From Fructilactobacillus hinvesii (GTDB lineage: Bacteria; Bacillota; Bacilli; Lactobacillales; Lactobacillaceae): a stretch of 64,000 bases of DNA. Position numbers and translations under genes: made by a program. Positions within the stretch are counted from its first letter, which is position 1. Every line of letters starts with the position of its first letter. Positions 31,526 through 40,889 of the stretch are shown piece by piece. The stretch is from the NCBI RefSeq assembly GCF_024029435.1, contig NZ_CP097118.1, positions 744,001-808,000 on the forward strand. Reading direction: 5' to 3'. Below the pieces are notes generated by a model. That model was not told the DNA's origin. It did no database searches and worked only from the letters and a program-made list of their open reading frames with translations.

Positions 31526-32080
31526 ATGGCAGACAAAGATTTGAAGGAAACCGAAATTAAGCGTGAACTGAAGTACGACGGCGAAATTATCCGGGTAGAA
31601 CAGGAAACGGTGCGTCTGGCGAACGGTGAAACCGCGCACCGGGACGTGGTGCACCATGCTCCCGCAGTCGGAATGTTGGTTATCACAGCGGATGACAAGA
31701 TTGTGTTGGAAAAGCAGTGGCGCGAACCAGCCAAGGCGGTTTTAGTGGAAATTCCTGCTGGAAAGCTCGACGACCGCGATCAAGGTAATGAAATTCACGC
31801 CGTTCAACGGGAACTGAACGAAGAGATTCGCTACCATGCCGACCGGATTGAACCGTTGTACTCGTTCTATTCGTCCTGTGGGTTTACCGACGAATACATG
31901 TACCTCTACCTCGTCACTGATTTGACGCCGGTCACCGACCAGCTACCGCGCGATGACGGTGAGTTTTTGGAAATTGGCGAGTACAGCTTACAAGAAGCGC
32001 ACGCAATGGTTCAAGACGGGACCATCAAGGACGCCAAAACGATTATGGCAATTCAAGCCTGGGAATTAATGAAAAAGTAG
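31526..32080 (+). CDS. nudF: ADP-ribose pyrophosphatase (Nudix hydrolase)
   Basis: 184 residues. It probably cleaves ADP-ribose to AMP and ribose 5-phosphate. The Nudix box runs from PAGKLDDRD to RELNEEIRY (about 75-100), with the metal-binding RELNEE intact. Relative to the consensus there is a two-residue insertion after the first Gly, and the late Gly is Arg (EEIRY for EExGY). ATG 31526 follows AAAGGTGGAG. The following small membrane-protein gene starts ten bases later. Confidence 0.85.
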   Translation: MADKDLKETEIKRELKYDGEIIRVEQETVRLANGETAHRDVVHHAPAVGMLVITADDKIVLEKQWREPAKAVLVEIPAGKLDDRDQGNEIHAVQRELNEEIRYHADRIEPLYSFYSSCGFTDEYMYLYLVTDLTPVTDQLPRDDGEFLEIGEYSLQEAHAMVQDGTIKDAKTIMAIQAWELMKK

Positions 32081-32089
32081 GGTAACAAG

Positions 32090-32359
32090 ATGGATGAGAG
32101 ACAACGAACGACCGGGGATCAGGAACCAGAAATGACCCGGCAGGCGTTTCGTCGCCAGCAGCAACAAACCCGGCGGAACCGCTTCGGGCGTCAACCAGAT
32201 CAAGACGAACCGCGGGACCCGCAGGGGCTAGGGCGGAGTACTTCGGATCAGGACCCAGAATCCCGGCACCGCCGCTTCGCGCATAAACTGGATTTTGTGA
32301 TTATCATCTTGGTGATCCTAATCATTGCGGTGCTTTGCGTGATGCGCTTTGTGGACTAA
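32090..32359 (+). CDS. Hypothetical tail-anchored-like protein
   Basis: 89 residues that I do not recognise beyond its layout. A strongly charged, Arg/Gln/Asp-rich N-terminal two thirds is probably disordered. A single C-terminal membrane helix (about 67-86, DFVIIILVILIIAVLC) follows, so it would sit with its bulk in the cytoplasm. It is ten bases after nudF and 26 before mtnN, in the same apparent operon. Confidence 0.65.
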   Translation: MDERQRTTGDQEPEMTRQAFRRQQQQTRRNRFGRQPDQDEPRDPQGLGRSTSDQDPESRHRRFAHKLDFVIIILVILIIAVLCVMRFVD

Positions 32360-32385
32360 ACTAACTAATAATGGAGTAGAAATTA

Positions 32386-33087
32386 ATGAAAACGTTTGGA
32401 ATTATTTGTGCAATGGACGAAGAAATCAAGGAACTCAAGGAGTCCCTAGAAAACGAACAGACCACCACGGTCGGGGCGGTGGACTTTTACACCGGTGAGA
32501 TTAGTGGGCAACGGGTGATCCTCGTAAAATCCGGCATTGGAAAAGTCGAAGCCGGGATCACGGCCGCTTTACTGATGACGAATTTTTCAGTCGACGTCCT
32601 GATTCACTCAGGCGCTGCCGCTGGAATCGGAAAGGGACTACAGGTCGGAGACATTGTAATTTCAACCGAAACGGCGTACCACGACGTGGACTGTACCGCG
32701 GACGGCGAGGTCTACGGACAGCTACCGAACCAACCCGCTCGCTTCCCGGCTTCTAAGACCTGGGGCGACCGGATTGCCACTGCTTCAGCTGATCAAGGCC
32801 TGAACGTGCACCATGGGTTGATTGTGACTGGCGACCAATTTATTGCCGGAAAAGACATGATTGCGACCATCTTGAAGCACTTCCCGGATGCCTTAGCCGG
32901 AGAAATGGAAGGAGCCGCGGTTGGTCAGGTTGCCCACCAGTTTGACGTTCCGTACGTGGTGGTCAGAGCGATGTCTGATACCGGTGACGAAAACGCCAGC
33001 CAGAGCTTTGAAGAGTTTGTAGTCGCTGCTGGGCGGCAATCGGCTGAAATGTTACTCCGGTTGTTTGCCAACGCGAACGTCGCGTAA
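32386..33087 (+). CDS. mtnN: 5'-methylthioadenosine/S-adenosylhomocysteine nucleosidase
   Basis: 233 residues. It removes adenine from MTA and SAH, recycling SAM by-products and feeding the LuxS route. The N-terminal ICAMDEEI carries the catalytic Glu, GEMEGAAVGQ (about 172-181) binds the ribose, and the catalytic Asp is in AMSDTGDE (about 196-203). ATG 32386 follows AATGGAGTAG. The cysteine desulfurase gene begins 13 bases after it. Confidence 0.94.
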   Translation: MKTFGIICAMDEEIKELKESLENEQTTTVGAVDFYTGEISGQRVILVKSGIGKVEAGITAALLMTNFSVDVLIHSGAAAGIGKGLQVGDIVISTETAYHDVDCTADGEVYGQLPNQPARFPASKTWGDRIATASADQGLNVHHGLIVTGDQFIAGKDMIATILKHFPDALAGEMEGAAVGQVAHQFDVPYVVVRAMSDTGDENASQSFEEFVVAAGRQSAEMLLRLFANANVA

Positions 33088-33100
33088 GGGGGAGTGGGCG

Positions 33101-34261
33101 ATGAGCGAAATTTATTTAGATCACGCGGCGACGACGCCGATTTCTGCGCCCGTTCTCGCCGAACTAACGAAACAATACCAAAAGACGTTTGGTAATCCGT
33201 CAACGCTGTATCAACTGGGACGGGCTGCTAACCAGGTGTTGGAAGCTAGTAGGCACGTAATGGCTGCCAGCATCAACGCTCAGGATAGCGAGATTGTCTT
33301 TACCAGTGGCGGCACCGAAAGCGACAACACCGCCATCATTCGAACGGCGGAAGCGCGGCAAGATCTGGGGAAGCACTTGATTACCACAGCGATTGAACAC
33401 GAAGCGGTTTTAAAACCGATGCACTACCTGGAACAACACGGCTACCGGGTAACCTATCTTCCCGTTGACGAACACGGAACGATTCGGATGGCCGACTTGG
33501 AAGCCGCGCTTGACGATGAAACCACGTTAGTCTCAATCATGAGTGTCAATAACGAAGTCGGCAGTATGATGCCAATCCATGAGATTGGGGAATTACTCCA
33601 AGATCACCAAGCCTGGTTCCACACGGATGCCGTGCAGGCTTATGGCTTAGAAGATATCGACGTGGAACGCGACCACATTGACTTGCTGTCGACGTCCGCG
33701 CACAAACTGTACGGACCCAAATTACTGGGCTTCCTCTACCGACGAGCTGACCTGAAGTTTCCGAGTTACATCATGGGCGGCGACCAGGAAGACAAGCGCC
33801 GGGCTGGAACCCAGAACGTGCCGGCAATTGCGGGCTTTGCGACGGCGGTTCAACAACTGCCGAGTGCCAAGAAGCAGGAGCTGCGGGAGCGGTTCCGTGG
33901 TTTTCGCGACCAAATCCTGACCAGGTTTGCTGATCAGGAGATTACGGTCTATGTCAACGGACCCGAAGCGGGGGCGGGATCACCCCACGTCCTGAATCTC
34001 TGGTTCCCCGGGACGTCAACCTATGTCTTACAAAACAATCTTGATCTCGATGGCATCGCGGTTTCGGGTGGTTCTGCCTGCACCGCCGGGAATCTGGAAC
34101 CATCGCACGTTTTAACCGCGATGTTTGGCAAAGACAGTCCGCGGTTGAACGAATCAATCCGGGTGAGCTTTGGAAAGTACACGACGGCCGCTGAGATTGA
34201 CCAGTTCGTAACGACAACCAGTAAGATTATTCATAGACTAGCAGAACGGAGGCGCCACTAA
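33101..34261 (+). CDS. Cysteine desulfurase (NifS/IscS-like)
   Basis: 386 residues of a PLP enzyme that takes sulfur from cysteine. The PLP lysine is K202 in SAHKLYGP, and the acceptor Cys is C327 in SGGSACTAGN. Placement directly before DUF1831 and mnmA points to a dedicated sulfur supply for tRNA 2-thiouridine (a Bacillus YrvO-like role) rather than general Fe-S assembly. ATG 33101 follows AGGGGGAGTGG. It overlaps the next gene by one base (TAATG). Confidence 0.92.
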   Translation: MSEIYLDHAATTPISAPVLAELTKQYQKTFGNPSTLYQLGRAANQVLEASRHVMAASINAQDSEIVFTSGGTESDNTAIIRTAEARQDLGKHLITTAIEHEAVLKPMHYLEQHGYRVTYLPVDEHGTIRMADLEAALDDETTLVSIMSVNNEVGSMMPIHEIGELLQDHQAWFHTDAVQAYGLEDIDVERDHIDLLSTSAHKLYGPKLLGFLYRRADLKFPSYIMGGDQEDKRRAGTQNVPAIAGFATAVQQLPSAKKQELRERFRGFRDQILTRFADQEITVYVNGPEAGAGSPHVLNLWFPGTSTYVLQNNLDLDGIAVSGGSACTAGNLEPSHVLTAMFGKDSPRLNESIRVSFGKYTTAAEIDQFVTTTSKIIHRLAERRRH

Positions 34262-34599
34262 TGTCATTTGCAGATCAAGTCCACTTAGACGGAGACAGCG
34301 CCACCTACCGGGTTAATCCGGCGGTCAAACGCTACACGCTGAGTGATTTAAACTTTAAACAGACCAAGCTGGGCAACTACGAGTTAACCCAGTCGCTAAA
34401 TCCGATGAACCCGAAGGCGAACGTGCAGGTTAAACTAAGCATTAACGCCGACTTAACCCAGTTGAAGCTGGCCATTTTGACTGGTTCGGGACTCAAAACA
34501 GTCGACATCTTTACGGGCGATCAGTTTGCCGAAGAACGCGAACAGTACCAATTCCTGATGCAAAATTTGGTGATTCGGCAGGTCTTAACTAAAAACTAG
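34261..34599 (+). CDS. DUF1831 protein
   Basis: 112 residues, cytoplasmic, with no clear motif. Proteins of this family lie between a cysteine desulfurase and mnmA in Lactobacillaceae; function is unknown. The one-base overlap with the desulfurase gene shows coupling, so a role in sulfur transfer to MnmA is a reasonable inference only. Confidence 0.75.
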   Translation: MSFADQVHLDGDSATYRVNPAVKRYTLSDLNFKQTKLGNYELTQSLNPMNPKANVQVKLSINADLTQLKLAILTGSGLKTVDIFTGDQFAEEREQYQFLMQNLVIRQVLTKN

Positions 34600-34616
34600 C
34601 CGGGTGTGCCGAACGC

Positions 34617-34646
34617 TTGCCAAGCCCAGTTTGGATAGCGTATCAT
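34617..34646 (+). promoter_or_regulatory. Candidate promoter for mnmA
   Basis: TTGCCA (34617-34622) and TATCAT (34641-34646) are 18 bases apart, 65 bases before the mnmA start. mnmA may therefore be expressed separately from the desulfurase operon. Confidence 0.45.
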
Positions 34647-34695
34647 TATTAGTACTGGAATTACGACCTTCAATCGTAGATTCTAAATCTATTAG

Positions 34696-35835
<1,140 letters not shown>

Positions 35836-35920
35836 GAAAGCGTTAATTCGCGTTTAATCCCTTTATTTTGCGCTAAGAACGTGGGACAATATTCACACTA
35901 GGAAGGGAGGAATGAACCCG

Positions 35921-36088
35921 ATGGCTCGAGAAAAAGATACCACTGAATACAAGAGCGTCACGATGCGAATTCCGCAAGATCTTTACGACGATTACAAAAA
36001 AGTCCTTGAGAAAAAGGGTGCCATTGTGACCTATGACATTCGTAACTATATGCGTGCCGTAGTTGCGAAGGATAAAGAAGAAAATTAA
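35921..36088 (+). CDS. Small ribbon-helix-helix-like protein
   Basis: 55 residues, starting MAREKDTTEYKSVTMRIP. A beta strand (YKSVTMRIP) followed by two helices (QDLYDDYKKVLEKKG and DIRNYMRAVV) resembles the Arc/MetJ ribbon-helix-helix fold of small DNA-binding proteins. No toxin gene accompanies it, so an antitoxin role is not supported. ATG 35921 lies ten bases after GGGAGG; ATG 35912 is too close to that site. A 20-bp terminator follows. Confidence 0.7.
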   Translation: MAREKDTTEYKSVTMRIPQDLYDDYKKVLEKKGAIVTYDIRNYMRAVVAKDKEEN

Positions 36089-36100
36089 ATATTATAATAT

Positions 36101-36147
36101 TTTAAAACCCTACTGATAAAATTACACTTTTATCAGTAGGGTTTTAA
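36101..36147. terminator. Strong bidirectional terminator
   Basis: Two perfectly complementary 20-base arms (36101-36120 and 36128-36147) around a seven-base loop, with A and T runs at both ends. It marks the boundary between the mnmA region and the AT-rich block. Confidence 0.92.
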
Positions 36148-36215
36148 AATATATAAATTCATTATATTATTTAATTAGCTATTAAAAATCATTTCATATA
36201 GAAAGCGCTTATTTT

Positions 36216-36803
36216 ATGGAGATAATTGCATTTATATTGTTTATTTTAATTTTTTTGATTATTTTTTATATTTTAAAATATGATATTTTTGATTATTTCT
36301 TTAATGCTTTTTATTATAAGCATGCAACTAGAATGTCAGAACTTTCTAATTCATGTTTGATAAATATATGTGGAATTATTTTGACTGTTTTATTGTTTTT
36401 TGGGGGGGTTTGTTCAACATTTATTTTTTTAGGAATAATTAACTATATATCTTCTATTAATTCTCAATTTTATAAATTTATTAATGAGAACAGTATTTAT
36501 TCTTTTTCTATTTTAATTTTTTTAACTATTTTTCCTCTATTTTTTTTATATTGGAAACTATTAGAATATCTTATAAATAAAAATAACATTAATAAGTACA
36601 ATAAAAATAACATTGAATCAATACTAGATCTTTCAAAAAATTTGAGCCAAGCTACGTGGTTTTTAATAAGTGGAATATTTCTTTTAATAAAGAATCTTAA
36701 TGTTAAAAATATTGATGATTCATCTTACGTTTTACTCCTTTTTTTAATTCCATTGCTTTTTGTTCAAATATTTTTTAATTCTAATTTTAAGAATAAATTT
36801 TAA
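36216..36803 (+). CDS. AT-rich polytopic membrane protein, unknown
   Basis: 195 residues that I do not recognise. About five membrane helices are visible (roughly 2-24, 49-76, 93-113, 146-160 and 172-187), with a Lys/Asn-rich cytoplasmic loop at about 118-136. Codon use is strongly AT-biased (ATT, TTT, AAT, TTA) and unlike the neighbouring genes, suggesting recent acquisition. No partner gene is present. The start is ATG 36216; GAAAGCG at 36201-36207 is only a weak ribosome site. It is bounded by a strong terminator upstream and about 200 empty bases downstream. Confidence 0.6.
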   Translation: MEIIAFILFILIFLIIFYILKYDIFDYFFNAFYYKHATRMSELSNSCLINICGIILTVLLFFGGVCSTFIFLGIINYISSINSQFYKFINENSIYSFSILIFLTIFPLFFLYWKLLEYLINKNNINKYNKNNIESILDLSKNLSQATWFLISGIFLLIKNLNVKNIDDSSYVLLLFLIPLLFVQIFFNSNFKNKF

Positions 36804-36977
36804 GAATAAATGTATAAGTCATTAGAATATATTTAGTAAATATTTTATGTAGACACCTTAAATAAAATTTTTATAAAAATGCCATCTTAATTATTTCGAA
36901 TGGTCCCAAAACTCAATGTTAGATCAGTAATTCTGAAATTTTAACGTCCGATTACTAACTTACTCTTTTGCGTCTCC

Positions 36978-37008
36978 CCCTTGAAACTGGCATAATAGCA
37001 GTAGATTA
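36978..37008 (+). promoter_or_regulatory. Candidate promoter of the phosphatase-TPR-recD2 operon
   Basis: TTGAAA followed after 17-19 bases by GATTATAA, ending about 20 bases before the phosphatase start. Positions are approximate. Confidence 0.45.
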
Positions 37009-37026
37009 TAAACGAGGATGAAGACC

Positions 37027-37683
37027 ATGAAATTATACTTTGTGCGCCACGGAAAAACCGAATGGAACCTAGAGAGTCGCTACCAGGGAGCCGGTGGAGA
37101 CTCCGAATTACTGCCAGAAAGCTATCAGGAAATGAAGCTGGTGGGGAATTATCTAAAAGATATTCCCTTTGCGCACGTGTACGCCAGCCCGATTAAGCGC
37201 GCTCGGATTACGGCTGCGGTGATTAATGATGAACTGCGGCATCCGATGTCGTTGAGTTTGGATAATCGCCTCGAAGAGTTTCGGCTTGGTAAATTTGAAG
37301 GCATGAAGTTTACGGACGCGGAAGCCCAATATCCAGAGACCTTTAACGATTTTCGCAATCATCCGGACCAGTACGATCCGACTCCAATTGGGGGAGAATC
37401 GTTTCTAGATTTAATTAAGCGGATGCGAAGCAAGATTAGTGAGATTACTGCTAATTTTAATGGTGATGACGAGATTTTAATTGTCAGTCACGGAGCCGCC
37501 TTGAACGCTTTGATTAACTCGTTACTGGGCATTCCATTAAAAGATTTACGAAAACGGGGTGGCTTGGCAAATACCAGTACCACGATTTTAGAAACCAACG
37601 ACCATGGTCAGAGTTTTAAATTACTGGATTGGAACGACACCAGCTACTTGGAGCACCCGGTGCGGGATTCAGATTTAGTGTAG
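37027..37683 (+). CDS. Histidine phosphatase family protein
   Basis: 218 residues of the phosphoglycerate-mutase-like fold. The catalytic RHG is in VRHGKTEWN near the N-terminus, a second Arg pair near KRARITAA, Glu in EEFRLGKFEG near 85, and the second catalytic His in IVSHGAAL near 154. It lacks the insert of true dPGM, so a broad phosphatase (GpmB/CobC-like) is more likely than glycolytic mutase. ATG 37027 fits the GAGG ribosome site better than ATG 37018. It is the first gene of an operon with the TPR protein and recD2. Confidence 0.85.
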   Translation: MKLYFVRHGKTEWNLESRYQGAGGDSELLPESYQEMKLVGNYLKDIPFAHVYASPIKRARITAAVINDELRHPMSLSLDNRLEEFRLGKFEGMKFTDAEAQYPETFNDFRNHPDQYDPTPIGGESFLDLIKRMRSKISEITANFNGDDEILIVSHGAALNALINSLLGIPLKDLRKRGGLANTSTTILETNDHGQSFKLLDWNDTSYLEHPVRDSDLV

Positions 37684-37693
37684 GAGGAGCACA

Positions 37694-38380
37694 ATGGCAG
37701 AACATTCAGACGCAGAAGCAGACGAAAAACAGGAGCGGGCCGCCGCCACGTTGCACCAATTAATTACAGACATTGATGAACATCCTAACGACTACCGGCC
37801 CTACTACGACCTCAGTGCCTTTTTGATTGAACTCAAGAGTTACACGCAGGCCGAAGAACTATTGATGAAGGCCCTCGGTTTATTTGCGGACCGGAGTCAA
37901 AAGGCGAAGAACACGTTGACCTATGGACTGGGGAACGTCTACTACGCGGCTGGGGAATTTACGAAGGCGATTCAACAATTTCAACAGGTCAAGGACCCCG
38001 TTTTGAAGCAGGATGCGTACATTATGTTAGGGCAAAGTTACTATGGCGAAAAGAACTACGGAAAGGCGTTGGCCTTTTTGATTACCGCCCACGACAAAGC
38101 TAAGCAGGACCCCGAACTGAATCGTTTAATTGGTGATTGTTTACTGGCGAGTGGCGACTTAAATTCTGCCGCTGATTTTTACCAGCAGACGCTAAACGCT
38201 AATCCAGACGATGCGGCCGCTCACTTTAACTTGGGTGTGATTGAACTAAGTAACGGACATCGGGATCAAGCGGAACCCGAGTTTGAAAAGTCCCGCCAGC
38301 TGGATGAAAAGTACTTTATGACCCATCGGGAACGCATTGCAGACATTGAAAAAGTACTGCGCAAGCAGCAAAAGGAGTAG
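37694..38380 (+). CDS. Tetratricopeptide repeat protein
   Basis: 228 residues with about five TPR helix pairs from residue 20 to 222. The clearest are DYRPYYDLSAFLIELKSY, DAYIMLGQSYYGEKNYGKAL and DAAAHFNLGVIELSNGHRD. It is cytoplasmic and probably a protein-interaction scaffold. It lies 10 bases after the phosphatase and six before recD2, matching the Bacillus yrrB-recD2 arrangement. Partner unknown. Confidence 0.82.
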   Translation: MAEHSDAEADEKQERAAATLHQLITDIDEHPNDYRPYYDLSAFLIELKSYTQAEELLMKALGLFADRSQKAKNTLTYGLGNVYYAAGEFTKAIQQFQQVKDPVLKQDAYIMLGQSYYGEKNYGKALAFLITAHDKAKQDPELNRLIGDCLLASGDLNSAADFYQQTLNANPDDAAAHFNLGVIELSNGHRDQAEPEFEKSRQLDEKYFMTHRERIADIEKVLRKQQKE

Positions 38381-38386
38381 AGGCCG

Positions 38387-40834
38387 GTGGTACAGTCAAT
38401 TAGTCTTTTTGACGACCCAACTGCAGAACAACCAGAAACCGCGCAACTAACGGGAAAAGTGGCGACCACTTTTTTTGAAGGCAACGACAGTTTTTACAAG
38501 GTCTTGCTGGTCCAGGTGGAGGAGCATAACTTTGAGTGGAATGAATCAGAAATTGTGGTGACCGGGAACTTCGCGGAAATTAACGATGAACTTAGTTACC
38601 GCTTTTTTGGTCGGGTTGTAGACCACCCGAAGTACGGCAAGCAGTTTCAGGCCACCAATTACGAACGGGTGGCGCAGACGTCCAAAGCAGGATTGGTGAA
38701 GTATCTTTCGGGAAGTGACTTTCCGGGAATTGGTCCCAAGACGGCGGAAAAGGTCGTGGATCAACTCGGAACGGATCTGATTCCAAAGATTTTAAAGGAT
38801 CCGAAAGCACTGAACGGTCTCAGATTGAAGCCGAAGCAACGGGATGTGATCACGCAGGGACTCCAGAAGAATAATGGAGCTGAACAGGTCATCGTTGGGT
38901 TAAACAGTTATGGCTTTGGAAGTTCACTGGCTGCTGCTATTTTTAAAAAGTACCGCGGACAAGCGCTCGAAGTGATTGAAAATGATCCGTACCGACTGGT
39001 CGAAGACGTGCAAAACATTAGTTTTAAGCGGGCGGATCAGATTGCGAATAAAGTCGGGATTGATTATAACAATCCGGGGCGGCTTCGTGCGGGACTGTTA
39101 ACCACGTTGGACCGGTTATCAATCAGTAGTGGAAACACCTACTCGACAACCAAAGAAGTGATGAACGCCAGCTTCCAGATTTTGGATACCGATCCGAACC
39201 AGCAGATTGATGATGCCAAGCTGGCGGATGCCCTGAAACAATTGGTCAAGGATGGTAAAGTTCAGGTTGATCAAGATCGGATTTACTTGAAGACGCTCTT
39301 TCAAGACGAGTGGCAGATTGCCGAAAACGTTCATCGGATTTTACAGGCCGATGCGACGGAACCAGATAACGTCCAGAAGTTAATTAAGCAGGTCGAAAAA
39401 ACGGCTCGGATTCATTACGACGAGTCACAGGTCCAGGCGATTCAAGCTGCTCTAACCGAACCGCTGTTTATCCTAACCGGAGGACCCGGAACCGGGAAAA
39501 CCACCATCATCAACGGAATCGTGCAGGCCTATGCTGAAGCGCACGATTTATCACTCGATCCACGCGATTACAAGGGGGAAGATGATCCGTATCCCGTGTT
39601 GCTAGCTGCACCTACTGGACGGGCGGCGAAGAAAATGGGAGATGCGACGGATTTACCCGCCAGCACGATTCATCGCTTGCTGGGACTGAATGGCGACGAC
39701 GATGAGGCAGAGGCCGGCAATGCTCTAGACGGGCGGCTGCTGATTATTGACGAAATGTCAATGGTGGATACAGAACTCTTTACGAAGTTACTCCGGGCGG
39801 TACCGACGGGAATGAAAGTGATTCTGGTGGGTGACCAGGACCAGTTGCCATCGGTGGGACCAGGCCAGGTCTTTTCAGATTTGATTCGGTCAGATTTAAT
39901 TCCGACGATGAAGTTGAACCAGATTCACCGGCAGAGTGCCGATTCGACCATCATTGAACTGGCGCATCATCTCAAGGATGGTGTGTTACCTGATGATTTG
40001 CTGGCCCGGGAACCGGATCGCAGTTTCATTCGGTGCACGGTCCATCAGGTAGTGCCGGTACTCGAACAAATTATTACGAAAGCAAAAGAAAAGGGCTTTC
40101 AAGCGACTGATATCCAGGTTTTAGCTCCGATGTATCGGGGAGAAGTCGGAATTGACCACTTGAATCAAGCCGTTCAGGCGATTTTTAATCCCCCCAGTCC
40201 AGACCGAAAACAGGTGGAAACGGCCCGGGTTAGTCTGCGGATTGGCGATAAGGTCTTGCAACTAGTGAATGATCCGGAGAATAACGTTTTTAACGGGGAC
40301 ATGGGCAAGATTGTCGGGATTGAACAGGACCAAGATGGCAAGCAGTATCTGGATAAGCTGACAGTCGCCTTTGATCAAACTGAAGTGACGTACGTGCGCA
40401 AGGATTGGAATCAACTGACGCTGGCTTACTGTACCTCAATTCACAAGGCGCAGGGAAGTGAGTTTCCGATGGTGATTTTGCCGGTGGTCGCTCCGTATCG
40501 GCGGATGTTAGACCGGAACCTGCTCTATACCGCCGTAACGCGAGCCGCCAGCAAGTTAGTGATGGTTGGGGATGCCTCGGTCTTTGCCGAAGCATTGGAA
40601 CGCGAGGCGAGTCGGCGCAAGACCGGGTTGCCAGATCGACTGCGCTCGGCGTTTAACGTCGATCAGGCTGACGCTGAATCCGTAGATGCAACGGAAACGA
40701 CGGCAGCTGAAGGATTAGCCACGCCTGAAACGACCATTTTAACGATGCAGGCGATTGAACGGGAAGCCATTGATCCCATGATTGGGATGGAAGGCGTCAC
40801 CCCTCATGATTTCATGGGTGCTAAACTTGAGTAA
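38387..40834 (+). CDS. recD2: RecD2-type DNA helicase
   Basis: 815 residues of a 5'-3' SF1B helicase that works without RecBC, linked to replication-fork protection and mismatch repair in Bacillus. An N-terminal OB-like region and helix-hairpin-helix repeats (about 95-200, with SGSDFPGIGPKTAEKVV) precede the motor. Walker A GGPGTGKTT is near 365-373, motif II IIDEMSMVD near 450, and the C-terminal UvrD-like domain has YCTSIHKAQGSEF. The start is GTG 38387 behind AAAGGAG. Confidence 0.94.
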   Translation: MVQSISLFDDPTAEQPETAQLTGKVATTFFEGNDSFYKVLLVQVEEHNFEWNESEIVVTGNFAEINDELSYRFFGRVVDHPKYGKQFQATNYERVAQTSKAGLVKYLSGSDFPGIGPKTAEKVVDQLGTDLIPKILKDPKALNGLRLKPKQRDVITQGLQKNNGAEQVIVGLNSYGFGSSLAAAIFKKYRGQALEVIENDPYRLVEDVQNISFKRADQIANKVGIDYNNPGRLRAGLLTTLDRLSISSGNTYSTTKEVMNASFQILDTDPNQQIDDAKLADALKQLVKDGKVQVDQDRIYLKTLFQDEWQIAENVHRILQADATEPDNVQKLIKQVEKTARIHYDESQVQAIQAALTEPLFILTGGPGTGKTTIINGIVQAYAEAHDLSLDPRDYKGEDDPYPVLLAAPTGRAAKKMGDATDLPASTIHRLLGLNGDDDEAEAGNALDGRLLIIDEMSMVDTELFTKLLRAVPTGMKVILVGDQDQLPSVGPGQVFSDLIRSDLIPTMKLNQIHRQSADSTIIELAHHLKDGVLPDDLLAREPDRSFIRCTVHQVVPVLEQIITKAKEKGFQATDIQVLAPMYRGEVGIDHLNQAVQAIFNPPSPDRKQVETARVSLRIGDKVLQLVNDPENNVFNGDMGKIVGIEQDQDGKQYLDKLTVAFDQTEVTYVRKDWNQLTLAYCTSIHKAQGSEFPMVILPVVAPYRRMLDRNLLYTAVTRAASKLVMVGDASVFAEALEREASRRKTGLPDRLRSAFNVDQADAESVDATETTAAEGLATPETTILTMQAIEREAIDPMIGMEGVTPHDFMGAKLE

Positions 40835-40889
40835 GTTGATTATAATTAAAGGTGAAGTCAATTTCTAAATTTGGAAAGGAACCAGCATT

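Noticed and set aside
35921-36088. The small ribbon-helix-helix protein as an antitoxin.
   Set aside because: No toxin-like gene lies next to it; a terminator follows directly and mnmA precedes it.
36199-36212. A catabolite-response-element-like site (AAAGCGCTT) before the AT-rich membrane gene.
   Set aside because: It has two mismatches at key consensus positions and overlaps the ribosome site; one weak match is not enough.
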